Assembly (NCBI RefSeq): GCF_016625195.1
Contig: NZ_JACVUP010000002.1
Span: forward strand, 220,711-284,710
Source: Erwinia sp. S63
Lineage (GTDB): Bacteria; Pseudomonadota; Gammaproteobacteria; Enterobacterales; Enterobacteriaceae
DNA: 64,000 nucleotides
Reading direction: 5' to 3'
The notes beneath the pieces are model-generated. The model saw nothing but the letters and a program-made list of their open reading frames with translations. It was not told the origin of the DNA and made no database searches. Shown piece after piece: positions 1 to 6,457 of the stretch. How positions within the stretch are numbered: position 1 is the first letter of the stretch; each line of letters opens with the position of its first letter. Both the position numbers and the translations under genes were made by a program.

Positions 1-63
1 AGCCAACTGATAATCGACGCCACGGCTATTGGTTTTTTTCTCAACCTGACGGTAATTGCTCAT
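1..63 (-). CDS. Partial leftward phage gene, N-terminal 21 codons
   Basis: An ATG at 63-61 on the minus strand opens a frame that runs off the left edge; the visible start reads MSNYRQVEKKTN. A GAAAGG-type ribosome binding site lies just upstream. It is the first gene of the leftward early transcript from the PL-type promoter at 223-251, the position of N or other early genes in lambdoid phages. The family is not recognised. The real extent cannot be seen, so only the start and reading frame are claimed. Confidence 0.5.
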   Translation of the reverse strand, partial: MSNYRQVEKKTNSRGVDYQLA

Positions 64-222
64 AATCAGCACCTTTCGTTTCCTAAAAAGCGGCGGTTAC
101 CCGGTCGAACACTATCTTCCCTCTCCTACAAAGGGTGAAAGCCCCGGAGCAGCCGCCTAACTGGTTCAATAACTCGACACAACACAGCTTTCAACATCAC
201 TCGGCGTCCATCCGATGACTTG

Positions 223-251
223 ATTAAACTATATGTTTATAAACACGTCAA
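223..251 (-). promoter_or_regulatory. PL-type early leftward promoter
   Basis: On the minus strand a -35 TTGACG (251-246) and a -10 TTTAAT (228-223) are separated by exactly 17 bases. The design matches the rightward promoter at 1128-1156 (TTGACT, 17 bases, TTTAAT). One operator overlaps the -10 and another overlaps the -35, so repressor binding should block it. It would drive the leftward gene at 1-63. Confidence 0.75.
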
Positions 252-277
252 CCAAAGGTTGATAAATATTTTGTTTA
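225..277. promoter_or_regulatory. Left operator OL: three repressor sites
   Basis: Three 15-bp inverted repeats of the form TAAAC-N5-GTTTA occur at 225-239 (perfect), 248-262 (perfect TCAAC/GTTGA variant) and 263-277 (one half-site mismatch). They cover the PL -10 and -35. The same motif occurs three times on the other side of the repressor gene. That symmetric arrangement is the lambdoid OL/OR layout and indicates the binding sites of the CI-like and Cro-like proteins. Confidence 0.75.
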
Positions 278-313
278 TAGCGAATAGTTTCTACCCTTCC
301 GGATTTCAGGCAC

Positions 314-340
314 AAAAAAACCGGCTTTAGCCGGCTTAAT
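314..340 (-). terminator. Terminator of the repressor gene
   Basis: The hairpin CCGGCT-AA-AGCCGG (321-334 on the minus strand) is followed by seven Ts on that strand, 13 bp beyond the repressor stop codon. The plus strand also shows a weaker T-rich tail, so it may act in both directions. It separates the repressor transcript from the PL region. Confidence 0.8.
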
Positions 341-355
341 TTTTATGAGGATTTT

Positions 356-1075
356 TCACTCTTTAGCGACATCATCAGCAGAGATGAAGCGCGTTGCTTT
401 GATTATTCCTGAAACGAAATGAATCCTATCCACCTGGTCAGCTGTAAGGGTGAATGGCTTGTGATCGTTATTGATGCTGGTGAACTGATAATCGCCTGTT
501 CTGTTGAAGTTCAGGATTTTTATCATGTTGTGGCCATCTTTGGTTCTGATGAACACTTCATCGCCCGGAGCCACTTTTGTTCCTGGCTCGATAACAACAA
601 ACTCACCAGACTGGATGCGCGGCCACATGCTATCGCCGCGAACTCTCACGCCATAAGCTGACTTGTCATCGCTGTAGATGCGAAGCCAGCCCGCATGAAA
701 CTCCATCATATCTATCAAACCGTCCATTCCCAAAACGGCATCTCCTATCACAGGGATCAGTCCGTCACGCATTTCTCCGACCACATCAGCCTCAGAAGGC
801 ATAGGAGACATGGCGCTTCCCTGATCTGGATGGTAGTCGGGTGGCATAACGTCTAATTCTTCATCCTCGCCAAGCAACCATGAGAGAGGGAGCTGCGTGG
901 CGGCAGAAATTTTAATAGCAGAATCTTTACCCATCTCACCGCGCTTGAACCAGTTGTTCACCGCCTGTGGGGATACCTCTGCAATCCTTGCGAGATGCGC
1001 CTTGCTAAAACCTGTCACCTGGAGAAGTTCATCCAGTCTATTTGCCTTGCTCATAAACATCATCGCACCGTTCAT
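356..1075 (-). CDS. CI-like prophage repressor, HTH plus S24 domain
   Basis: This 239-residue protein has an XRE-type helix-turn-helix (about residues 14-66) and a C-terminal S24/LexA-like peptidase domain. The catalytic pair is visible as Ser149 in GDSM and Lys186 in MIKIL, matching the spacing in lambda CI. It should keep the lysogen silent by binding the TAAAC-N5-GTTTA operators on both sides. The linker lacks a clear Ala-Gly or Cys-Gly scissile bond at the usual distance before Ser149 (Ile110-Gly111 occupies that place); an Ala-Gly at 128-129 is unusually close to the active site. Internal Met codons at residues 5, 6 and 8 are alternative starts. RecA-stimulated self-cleavage is therefore not assured. 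Confidence 0.9.
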   Translation of the reverse strand: MNGAMMFMSKANRLDELLQVTGFSKAHLARIAEVSPQAVNNWFKRGEMGKDSAIKISAATQLPLSWLLGEDEELDVMPPDYHPDQGSAMSPMPSEADVVGEMRDGLIPVIGDAVLGMDGLIDMMEFHAGWLRIYSDDKSAYGVRVRGDSMWPRIQSGEFVVIEPGTKVAPGDEVFIRTKDGHNMIKILNFNRTGDYQFTSINNDHKPFTLTADQVDRIHFVSGIIKATRFISADDVAKE

Positions 1076-1091
1076 TTACCAGCTCAGATTG

Positions 1092-1154
1092 TAAACGTTA
1101 TGTTTATACGAATCTATAAACCAAAAGTTGACTGACATATAAACTTATTGTTTA
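1092..1154. promoter_or_regulatory. Right operator OR: three repressor sites
   Basis: Three 15-bp sites lie between the divergent repressor and cro genes: 1092-1106 (perfect TAAAC-N5-GTTTA), 1117-1131 (right half GTTGA) and 1140-1154 (perfect). Their centres are 25 and 23 bp apart, about the lambda OR spacing. The middle site overlaps the PR -35 and the right-hand site overlaps the PR spacer and -10. The left-hand site is next to the repressor promoter. Confidence 0.8.
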
Positions 1155-1156
1155 AT
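1128..1156 (+). promoter_or_regulatory. PR early rightward promoter
   Basis: The -35 TTGACT at 1128-1133 and the -10 TTTAAT at 1151-1156 are 17 bp apart. The start of transcription would fall about 25 bp before the cro ATG. Operators overlap both elements. It should drive the cro-to-Q early operon. Confidence 0.8.
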
Positions 1157-1187
1157 GTCTGTGTCGAATATAAACCGGAGATGAACG

Positions 1188-1418
1188 ATGGAAGCATTAA
1201 CCAAAGCTATTGAAGCTGCAGGCTCAGCCCGCGCATTGGCTTTAAAGCTTGGCGTTTCTCCAATGACCGTAAGTTACTGGCAAAGCCGTTCTGCGGGGAT
1301 GGTTCCAGCAGAGCGAGTAATCAGCATCTTTCAGGTTACTGGGGTAACACCTCATGAATTGAGGCCAGACATCTACCCAAGCCCATCTGATGGCATGGCA
1401 GATCTTAAGCAAGTTTAA
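1188..1418 (+). CDS. Cro/YdaS-like DNA-binding regulator
   Basis: This 76-residue protein is mostly a helix-turn-helix (ALKLGVSPMTVSYWQ, about residues 18-33) of the Cro/YdaS type found opposite CI-like repressors. It is the first gene from PR and starts after a CGGAGATG-type ribosome site. It probably binds the same operators as the repressor and turns down early transcription. A toxin-like role has been proposed for some YdaS relatives; position and size favour a Cro role here. Confidence 0.8.
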   Translation: MEALTKAIEAAGSARALALKLGVSPMTVSYWQSRSAGMVPAERVISIFQVTGVTPHELRPDIYPSPSDGMADLKQV

Positions 1419-1449
1419 CAACCACCATAACTACCTTAGGGAAAACAAA

Positions 1450-1983
1450 ATGGTAGACACCATCAACATAGCAATACGCCTGATGTGTAAAGCACACCCT
1501 TACGGTCGCCTGGGTATGGCTTCAGACATGGGAATGACCATCGATCAGTTCCATAACCACCTGTACCGCAAGTGTGGCAGCCGCTTCTTCACCTTGGATG
1601 AGTTGCAGCAGATGGAAGACCTGTCCAAATGCAACCATCTGGCTGAGTACTTTGCTAATCGCCGCGGATTAACGCTGGTGGATATCTCTTCAGTGCAGGG
1701 CGTGGACAAAGTCGATCTGTTCGACATCGAAATGCGTTCTCACGCAGCGGCTGGCCAACTGGCTATTGCCAAGCAGGAAGCTGCTGCAGATGGCGTGATC
1801 GATAATCAAGAGCTGAAAAAACTCTCCGGTTTATTCCAACAGAAGATTCGTCACCAGATGCACGGTTTCTTTGGCTTCCTCGCGCTCTATGGCGCAAGCG
1901 TCTCAGAACACAACATGGATATGTTTATGGCAAACCGCAAGGTGGAAGTCGCGGGAATGCAGGTTCAGTCGGGTGAGGTGTGA
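1450..1983 (+). CDS. YmfL/CII-type phage regulatory protein
   Basis: This 177-residue protein begins at an ATG 10 bp after an AGGGAAA site; an upstream in-frame extension is less likely. The N-terminal half (about residues 1-60) carries a GRLGMASDMGMTIDQFHNHLY segment typical of CP76/YmfL-type regulators encoded after cro. The C-terminal half is helical and acidic. By position it replaces cII and probably controls lysogeny or early genes. The DNA target cannot be read from sequence. Confidence 0.7.
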   Translation: MVDTINIAIRLMCKAHPYGRLGMASDMGMTIDQFHNHLYRKCGSRFFTLDELQQMEDLSKCNHLAEYFANRRGLTLVDISSVQGVDKVDLFDIEMRSHAAAGQLAIAKQEAAADGVIDNQELKKLSGLFQQKIRHQMHGFFGFLALYGASVSEHNMDMFMANRKVEVAGMQVQSGEV

Positions 1984-2071
1984 ATTGAGTAGAGCAGAAA
2001 AGTTGAACGCCCCGGTTTGCAGACCAGAGCGTTCGGCATCGTCAAATCGTCCAGCGTGGAGAAACAACGAT

Positions 2072-2413
2072 ATGTCCAGCATAAATCATACAAGACAAGT
2101 CTTGCAATTCCGGTGTCGCGTGGAGGGTAGCGGCATTCGGTATGAGCAGATCATACCTGTGGCTGGTGGAGCGAACAACTACCAGCCAGCTGAGCCGATG
2201 GTAGTGCAGACGGCGTGGAATGACTTTTACCGTAAACCGGAGGCCAAGCAATGCGAATCATTGACCGCTGGTTCACTGATGGAAGAGGCATACCAGTGCG
2301 CGTTGTCCGCTGGGAGCCTGAATCAAACCGCGTTATCTACCTTCGCGAAAATTACGAACATGGCGAGTGCTTCTGCCCTCTGCATCAGTTCAAGCGCGAC
2401 TTTCGGGAAATAG
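2072..2413 (+). CDS. Small phage ORF overlapping the DUF4222 gene
   Basis: An ATG after a GTGGAG ribosome site opens a 113-codon frame. The first 60 codons occupy DNA not otherwise coding and are good coding sequence. The last 55 codons overlap the DUF4222 gene in another frame and look like read-through to a distant stop. It may be a genuine small early gene that has lost its original stop by frameshift, or only its 5' part may matter. No family is recognised. Confidence 0.4.
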   Translation: MSSINHTRQVLQFRCRVEGSGIRYEQIIPVAGGANNYQPAEPMVVQTAWNDFYRKPEAKQCESLTAGSLMEEAYQCALSAGSLNQTALSTFAKITNMASASALCISSSATFGK

Positions 2414-2430
2414 AGGCACCACATGAGTAA
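2251..2430 (+). CDS. DUF4222-like small phage protein
   Basis: A 59-codon frame (MRIIDRWFTDGRGIPVRVV...) starts 8 bp after a GGAGG site and overlaps the start of the replication gene by 8 bp. The basic N-terminus, the RWEPE segment and the C-terminal CFCPLHQF pattern match small DUF4222 proteins found just before replication genes in lambdoid prophages. Function is unknown in the family. The DNA is also read in another frame by the preceding ORF; the frame given here is the better supported of the two. Confidence 0.7.
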   Translation: MRIIDRWFTDGRGIPVRVVRWEPESNRVIYLRENYEHGECFCPLHQFKRDFREIEAPHE

Positions 2431-3400
2431 AACATTCGAGGTCGTCCAGGCCATGTCTGGGCCAAAGAACGTGTTAGTCATACCTCGCCCATACCTCAAC
2501 TTCTTCCGTGGAGAGCAACAGGCTCACGCGCTTGCTGCGGTGCTGAATAACCTGGTGTTCTGGTCTGCCTTTGGCAATGAGAAAGGCTGGTTCTACAAGA
2601 CCTATGAAGAGCTGGGAGAGGATGCGGGCGGGCTGAGTAAGGATCAAACCGAGCGCCTGGTTAAAAAGCTGGTTAAGACGCACCTGGCTACTGCAATCCA
2701 GACTTCGGTCCGAAAAGTTAACGGCACCCCGACCATGCATTACAAAGTGGATGGTGATGCGATTATTTCCTTAATTTTCAACACTGATTCAGAAACCGCG
2801 AAGTCACGACTTCCAAACCGCGAAGCTACGACTTCCAAACCGCGAAGTCACGATATGGAAAGCGCAGCATCGCGGATTCCTGGAAACCGCGAAGTCGCGG
2901 AATCTTTTCTCTATACAGACGTTAATACAGACATAGACATACAGACTAATAAACCTCTTAGTCCGGTTTCTGCGAAACCAGACGAGTCGAGTGATCCTTA
3001 TCCAGATGCGGCAGTTAAAAACACTTCTAAGCGCCAGTGGGGATCGGAAGAAGACCTGACCTGCGCCAAGTGGATTTGGTCTCGCATCTCCAGCATGTAC
3101 GAGAAAGCCGCTGAAGCTGATGGTGAAGTCAGTAAGCCTAAAGAGCCGAACTGGGCTGACTGGTCAAACGAAGTTCGCCTGATGTGCAGTCGTGACGGCC
3201 GCACTCACCGTCAAATTTGCGAATTGTTCAGCCGCGTCCAGCGCGACCCATTCTGGTGCCGTAACGTCCTGAGCCCATCAAAGCTGCGTGAGAAGTGGGA
3301 TGAACTCTCAATCAAGCTCAGCCCTGCTGGTGGGCAGCGCAACGTCAACGATACGGCAAGCACTGACTATGAAATTCCTGACGGCTGGAAGGGGGCTTAA
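2423..3400 (+). CDS. Phage replication initiator protein
   Basis: This 325-residue protein has an N-terminal winged-helix-type domain (about residues 18-115, with RPYLNFFRGEQQAHALAAVL and a GGLSKDQTERLVKKL helix) seen in phage O-like and DnaT-like initiators. A low-complexity linker (about 125-160) is encoded by the iteron repeats. The basic C-terminal domain ends in DGWKGA, a form common at the end of phage DnaT-like proteins. It should bind the iterons inside its own gene and recruit host helicase factors. No phage helicase or loader gene follows, so it probably uses the host DnaB/DnaC. Confidence 0.75.
   Translation: MSKTFEVVQAMSGPKNVLVIPRPYLNFFRGEQQAHALAAVLNNLVFWSAFGNEKGWFYKTYEELGEDAGGLSKDQTERLVKKLVKTHLATAIQTSVRKVNGTPTMHYKVDGDAIISLIFNTDSETAKSRLPNREATTSKPRSHDMESAASRIPGNREVAESFLYTDVNTDIDIQTNKPLSPVSAKPDESSDPYPDAAVKNTSKRQWGSEEDLTCAKWIWSRISSMYEKAAEADGEVSKPKEPNWADWSNEVRLMCSRDGRTHRQICELFSRVQRDPFWCRNVLSPSKLREKWDELSIKLSPAGGQRNVNDTASTDYEIPDGWKGA
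2793..2905. repeat. Iteron array, candidate phage replication origin
   Basis: Units of 22 bp built on AAACCGCGAAGTCACGACTTCC repeat at 2793-2814, 2815-2836 and 2837-2858. A degenerate 25-bp unit lies at 2859-2883 and a fifth unit starts at 2884. An AT-rich stretch follows to about 2970. Repeats plus AT-rich DNA inside the initiator gene is the lambda O/ori arrangement. The array also imposes a repeated peptide in the protein linker. Confidence 0.75.
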
Positions 3401-3402
3401 CC

Positions 3403-3825
3403 ATGAGTAATGTAATCAACACTGAATCTCTGATCCTCAGCCACCTGACCAACCACGAAGGGCAAACACCTGGCGAGATTGCTGACGCGATTGGTCGCAC
3501 TAGCGGCATGGTGAGAAGAACACTGCAGACCATGACTGAACTTGGTCAGGTATGGCGCGATGAGTACACCCGTTACTTCACATCGATCCCTGACGCTTGC
3601 AAAGACCTGAAGTTCATAGAGATGAGCCACAAAGCATACGGCTATCAGGACAGCGGCATGTGGAATTGTGCGGCTGACGCATGGCTTAAGGCTTTCGACT
3701 GCACAAAGAACCCTGGACTGCGTGAGAAGGCGATTAACTGCCGCAAGGCATGCATCGCTGAGGCTAACCGCCGCATTCCCAAGCCAGAGCCGGACCCACT
3801 TCTTGGCAGGAGTTACAGCCGATGA
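3403..3825 (+). CDS. PerC-like transcriptional regulator
   Basis: This 140-residue protein has an N-terminal winged-helix segment (about residues 8-60, TPGEIADAIGRTSGMVRRTLQ). The C-terminal part has the GMW..AADAWLKAFD....REKAINCRKAC pattern of PerC-family phage regulators. It starts 2 bp after the replication gene and overlaps the next small ORF by ATGA. PerC relatives in prophages influence transcription of other loci. The target here is unknown. Confidence 0.65.
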   Translation: MSNVINTESLILSHLTNHEGQTPGEIADAIGRTSGMVRRTLQTMTELGQVWRDEYTRYFTSIPDACKDLKFIEMSHKAYGYQDSGMWNCAADAWLKAFDCTKNPGLREKAINCRKACIAEANRRIPKPEPDPLLGRSYSR

Positions 3826-3941
3826 GCGCCATCAAAGCGCACTTCAGGCGCAACTCAGATTTTTACCTCGGTGCACGTATTTCGATTCTGATGACCATCA
3901 GTCTGACTATTTATCTGGCGTGGGAGTTTCACAAAGCATGA
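3822..3941 (+). CDS. Tiny membrane protein, 39 residues
   Basis: A 40-codon frame starts at the ATGA that ends the PerC-like gene and itself ends in an ATGA that starts the ParB-like gene. Translation coupling on both sides and a GGCAGG site upstream support it. The sequence has a basic N-terminus and one hydrophobic segment (ARISILMTISLTIYLAW), so it should sit in the inner membrane. Function is not known. Confidence 0.6.
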   Translation: MSAIKAHFRRNSDFYLGARISILMTISLTIYLAWEFHKA

Positions 3942-4903
3942 GCAATTTACTTCAGGTCTACAAAAACAAAGAAGACAGCAACACCAACATTACGGTGCGT
4001 AAAACCTACCTGCTGGGCGTTGATGAGCTTTATATCGAGCCGGGCTATAACGTTCGCGATATCGATCCGACCCACGTCGAAGAATTCCGCGATGCGTTCA
4101 TTGCCGGTGAACACGTCCCGCCACTGACCGTGCAGGTGACAGAGCAGGGCGTGAAGATTATCGACGGACACCACCGCTGGCATGGCGCGAAGCTGGCACA
4201 GGAAGCTGGTCACGACATCCGCCTGGAGTGCAAAGACTTCGTTGGCAATGAAGGCGAGCGCATTGCTTTCATGGTGACCAGCAGTCAGGGCCGCGCACTT
4301 GAGCCACTGGAGCGCGCAGCAGCTTACCAGCGCATGAGCAATCAGGGATGGGAGCCATCAGAAATCGCGAAGAAGGTGAAGCGCTCAGTTGCAGACGTCG
4401 ATCAGCACCTCGCATTACTGGCTAGCGGTGATGAGCTGATTGGCATGGTGAAGCGTAATGAAGTCGCCGCCACCACCGCCGTTGCACTTTCCCGCGAGCA
4501 TGGAGCCAAAGCCGGAACCATTGCTGCAGAGGGACTGGCAAAGGCTAAGGCCAGCGGCAAGAAGAAACTGACCCGCTCTGCAGCCATCGCCAGCCCGGCA
4601 CAGGTACGCGAAACCATCCGTAAGAAACACGCCGCTTGGTCACAGCAAACGTTCGGTGATGTCGGTCCAATTGGCCCACTGAAGCACTTGGCCAAAGAAG
4701 CGATGGAGGCCGCAGAAGCGATATACGACCTGTCCGAGTGGGCTGACCTGCAGTTCCTTCTGTGGGATGCGATGCGCCGCGCTGGCATTACCGACGATGA
4801 ACTAAACACCGCCATGGATATCAAGCTGGCTGTGAACATGTCCCGCAAGTGGCCTGAGCCGAAAGATGGCGAGCCGCGCGAGCATATCAAGGAGGATGCG
4901 TAA
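3938..4903 (+). CDS. ParB/Srx-fold domain protein
   Basis: This 321-residue protein has an N-terminal ParB-like domain (about residues 20-115) with the VRDIDPTHVEEF and DGHHRWHGAK motifs. A central helix-turn-helix-like region (about 120-175, EIAKKVKRSVADVDQHLALL) and a C-terminal helical domain follow. The HHRWH variant is seen in ParB-fold proteins that bind CTP or act as nucleases or kinases. No parA gene and no parS array were seen nearby, so plasmid-style partition is unlikely. Its place among early genes suggests a role in phage DNA metabolism or regulation. Confidence 0.75.
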   Translation: MSNLLQVYKNKEDSNTNITVRKTYLLGVDELYIEPGYNVRDIDPTHVEEFRDAFIAGEHVPPLTVQVTEQGVKIIDGHHRWHGAKLAQEAGHDIRLECKDFVGNEGERIAFMVTSSQGRALEPLERAAAYQRMSNQGWEPSEIAKKVKRSVADVDQHLALLASGDELIGMVKRNEVAATTAVALSREHGAKAGTIAAEGLAKAKASGKKKLTRSAAIASPAQVRETIRKKHAAWSQQTFGDVGPIGPLKHLAKEAMEAAEAIYDLSEWADLQFLLWDAMRRAGITDDELNTAMDIKLAVNMSRKWPEPKDGEPREHIKEDA

Positions 4904-5367
4904 TGATTACTGACAAACAAATTCTTGATGCCTTCTGGCTTGGCACCGTTAAACGCATCTGCGAGGGCTGCATCAACAACTACATCGGCGGTGACAAAGG
5001 TCTTAACCGAGACGATGAGTTCAACATGAAGCATTCCACCTACATCAGCACCCCGTGGATGTCCAATTACGTAGTGGTCGATATCGGCAATAGCCAGCTA
5101 AAGCGCCGGGTAAATAAACTTGTCGAAAACGGCGTGCTCACAACGCTGGGCAGTCGTCACAGCAGTGGTTCGTATAGCGCCCGCCTGCCTGATGAAATTT
5201 GCTGGCCTCCGTACCGCTTTGCTCTGGAATTTATGGCTGCGAAAGGTTTGACAGAAAAGCCATCACCGCAGCCGGACATTGAAAAGTTTAAGTCAGAGCT
5301 TGAGGCCGCGCTTCTAGACAAATTTGGTAATGCCTTGCCGCAGGTCAACAACATGGAGGGAGCGTAA
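4903..5367 (+). CDS. Uncharacterised phage protein
   Basis: This 154-residue protein overlaps the ParB-like stop by one base (TAATG) and the methyltransferase start by one base, so it is coupled to both. The middle (about residues 60-100, SQLKRRVNKLVENGVLTTLGSRHSSGSY) looks like a winged helix, which suggests DNA binding. The tail is helical and acidic. No named family is recognised. Confidence 0.55.
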   Translation: MITDKQILDAFWLGTVKRICEGCINNYIGGDKGLNRDDEFNMKHSTYISTPWMSNYVVVDIGNSQLKRRVNKLVENGVLTTLGSRHSSGSYSARLPDEICWPPYRFALEFMAAKGLTEKPSPQPDIEKFKSELEAALLDKFGNALPQVNNMEGA

Positions 5368-5993
5368 TGCCATACCAACTCATCTACGCCGATCCTCCAT
5401 GGCCATACAACAACAGCATCAGCAATGGTGCTGCCACTGACCACTATCAGACCATGACAATGGCTGACCTTAAGCGCCTGCCAGTATGGGATTTAGGTAC
5501 TGAAAATTCGGTACTGGCTATGTGGTACACCGGCACACACAACCAGGAGGCCCGCGAACTGGCTGAAGCATGGGGCTATCGCGTGCGCACCATGAAGGGC
5601 TTTACCTGGGTGAAGCTGAACCAGCTGGCAGAGCAGCGCGTAAACCGCGCGCTGGAGAACCAGACCATTCACGACTTCACCGATCTGCTGGACATGCTTA
5701 ATGCAGAGACCCGCATGAACGGCGGCAACCACACCCGCAGCAACACTGAGGATGTGCTGATAGCGACACGCGGCACCGGACTGGAACGCGCCAGCGCATC
5801 GGTTAAGCAGGTTGTTTACTCCTGCCTTGGAGAGCACAGCGCTAAGCCGTGGGAAGTGAGAAACCGTCTTGAGCAACTTTATGGTGACGTGTCGCGCATT
5901 GAGCTGTTTGCGAGAACCGCCGCCGAGGGATGGGATTGCTGGGGCAACCAGTGTGACAGCAGCGTGCAACTGATCGCCGGGAGGGTGGCATGA
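5367..5993 (+). CDS. MT-A70 family adenine N6 methyltransferase
   Basis: This 208-residue protein opens with the DPPW catalytic motif (residues 9-12) directly after a short strand, as in phage MT-A70 methyltransferases. Further family marks are TMKGFTWVK and the SNTEDVLIATRG, HSAKP and ELFAR segments. It should transfer a methyl group from S-adenosylmethionine to adenine N6 in phage DNA, which would protect it or regulate it. It ends in an ATGA shared with the VUT transporter gene, placing two DNA-modification activities in one coupled run. Confidence 0.85.
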   Translation: MPYQLIYADPPWPYNNSISNGAATDHYQTMTMADLKRLPVWDLGTENSVLAMWYTGTHNQEARELAEAWGYRVRTMKGFTWVKLNQLAEQRVNRALENQTIHDFTDLLDMLNAETRMNGGNHTRSNTEDVLIATRGTGLERASASVKQVVYSCLGEHSAKPWEVRNRLEQLYGDVSRIELFARTAAEGWDCWGNQCDSSVQLIAGRVA

Positions 5994-6457
5994 TTCCATT
6001 TGTCTATGTTGCGGCTATTTGCGCCGCCAATTTGCTGGTGGCCCACTTCGGGCCATCTGTAACGCCGATCAACGCTTTCTTTCTGGTTGGTCTGGATATG
6101 GTGCTGCGCGACATATTGCACGAACGCTATGGCCTGATGTGCTCACTGTTCCTATCAGCACTCGCAGGCGTCATCAGCTACGCGATTAACCCGGCATCGG
6201 GGATCATCGCCATTGCATCAATGATCGCCTTCGTTGCAGCTGCACTGGTTAACGCGCTGGTCTATCAGTGGCTGATTGATAAGCCGTGGCTGAAGAAGTC
6301 CAACGCCGGGAACGTAGCCGCCGCTACCGTTGATTCTGTCATCTTTCCACTGATTGCGTTTGGCGCATTCCTGCCGGTGATTATCGCTGCGCAGTTCATT
6401 TGCAAAACTGCTGGTGGAGCAATCTGGAGTTGGCTGCTGAAGGGAGTGAAGAAATGA
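5990..6457 (+). CDS. VUT/YhhQ-like queuosine-precursor transporter
   Basis: This 155-residue membrane protein has about five hydrophobic segments. The LVAHFGPSVTPINAFFLVGLDMVLRDILHERYG region is the mark of the VUT family, which contains YhhQ (preQ0/preQ1 import). It starts at the methyltransferase stop (ATGA) and overlaps the next gene by ATGA. It is smaller than host YhhQ, as phage copies tend to be. Import of a 7-deazaguanine precursor for the neighbouring DpdA-like enzyme is inferred from pairing and family. Confidence 0.75.
   Translation: MIPFVYVAAICAANLLVAHFGPSVTPINAFFLVGLDMVLRDILHERYGLMCSLFLSALAGVISYAINPASGIIAIASMIAFVAAALVNALVYQWLIDKPWLKKSNAGNVAAATVDSVIFPLIAFGAFLPVIIAAQFICKTAGGAIWSWLLKGVKK

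Noticed and set aside
1871..2071. Upstream extension of the frame that contains the small ORF at 2072
   Set aside because: It overlaps the YmfL-like gene in another frame and lacks a ribosome site; the ATG at 2072 has one.
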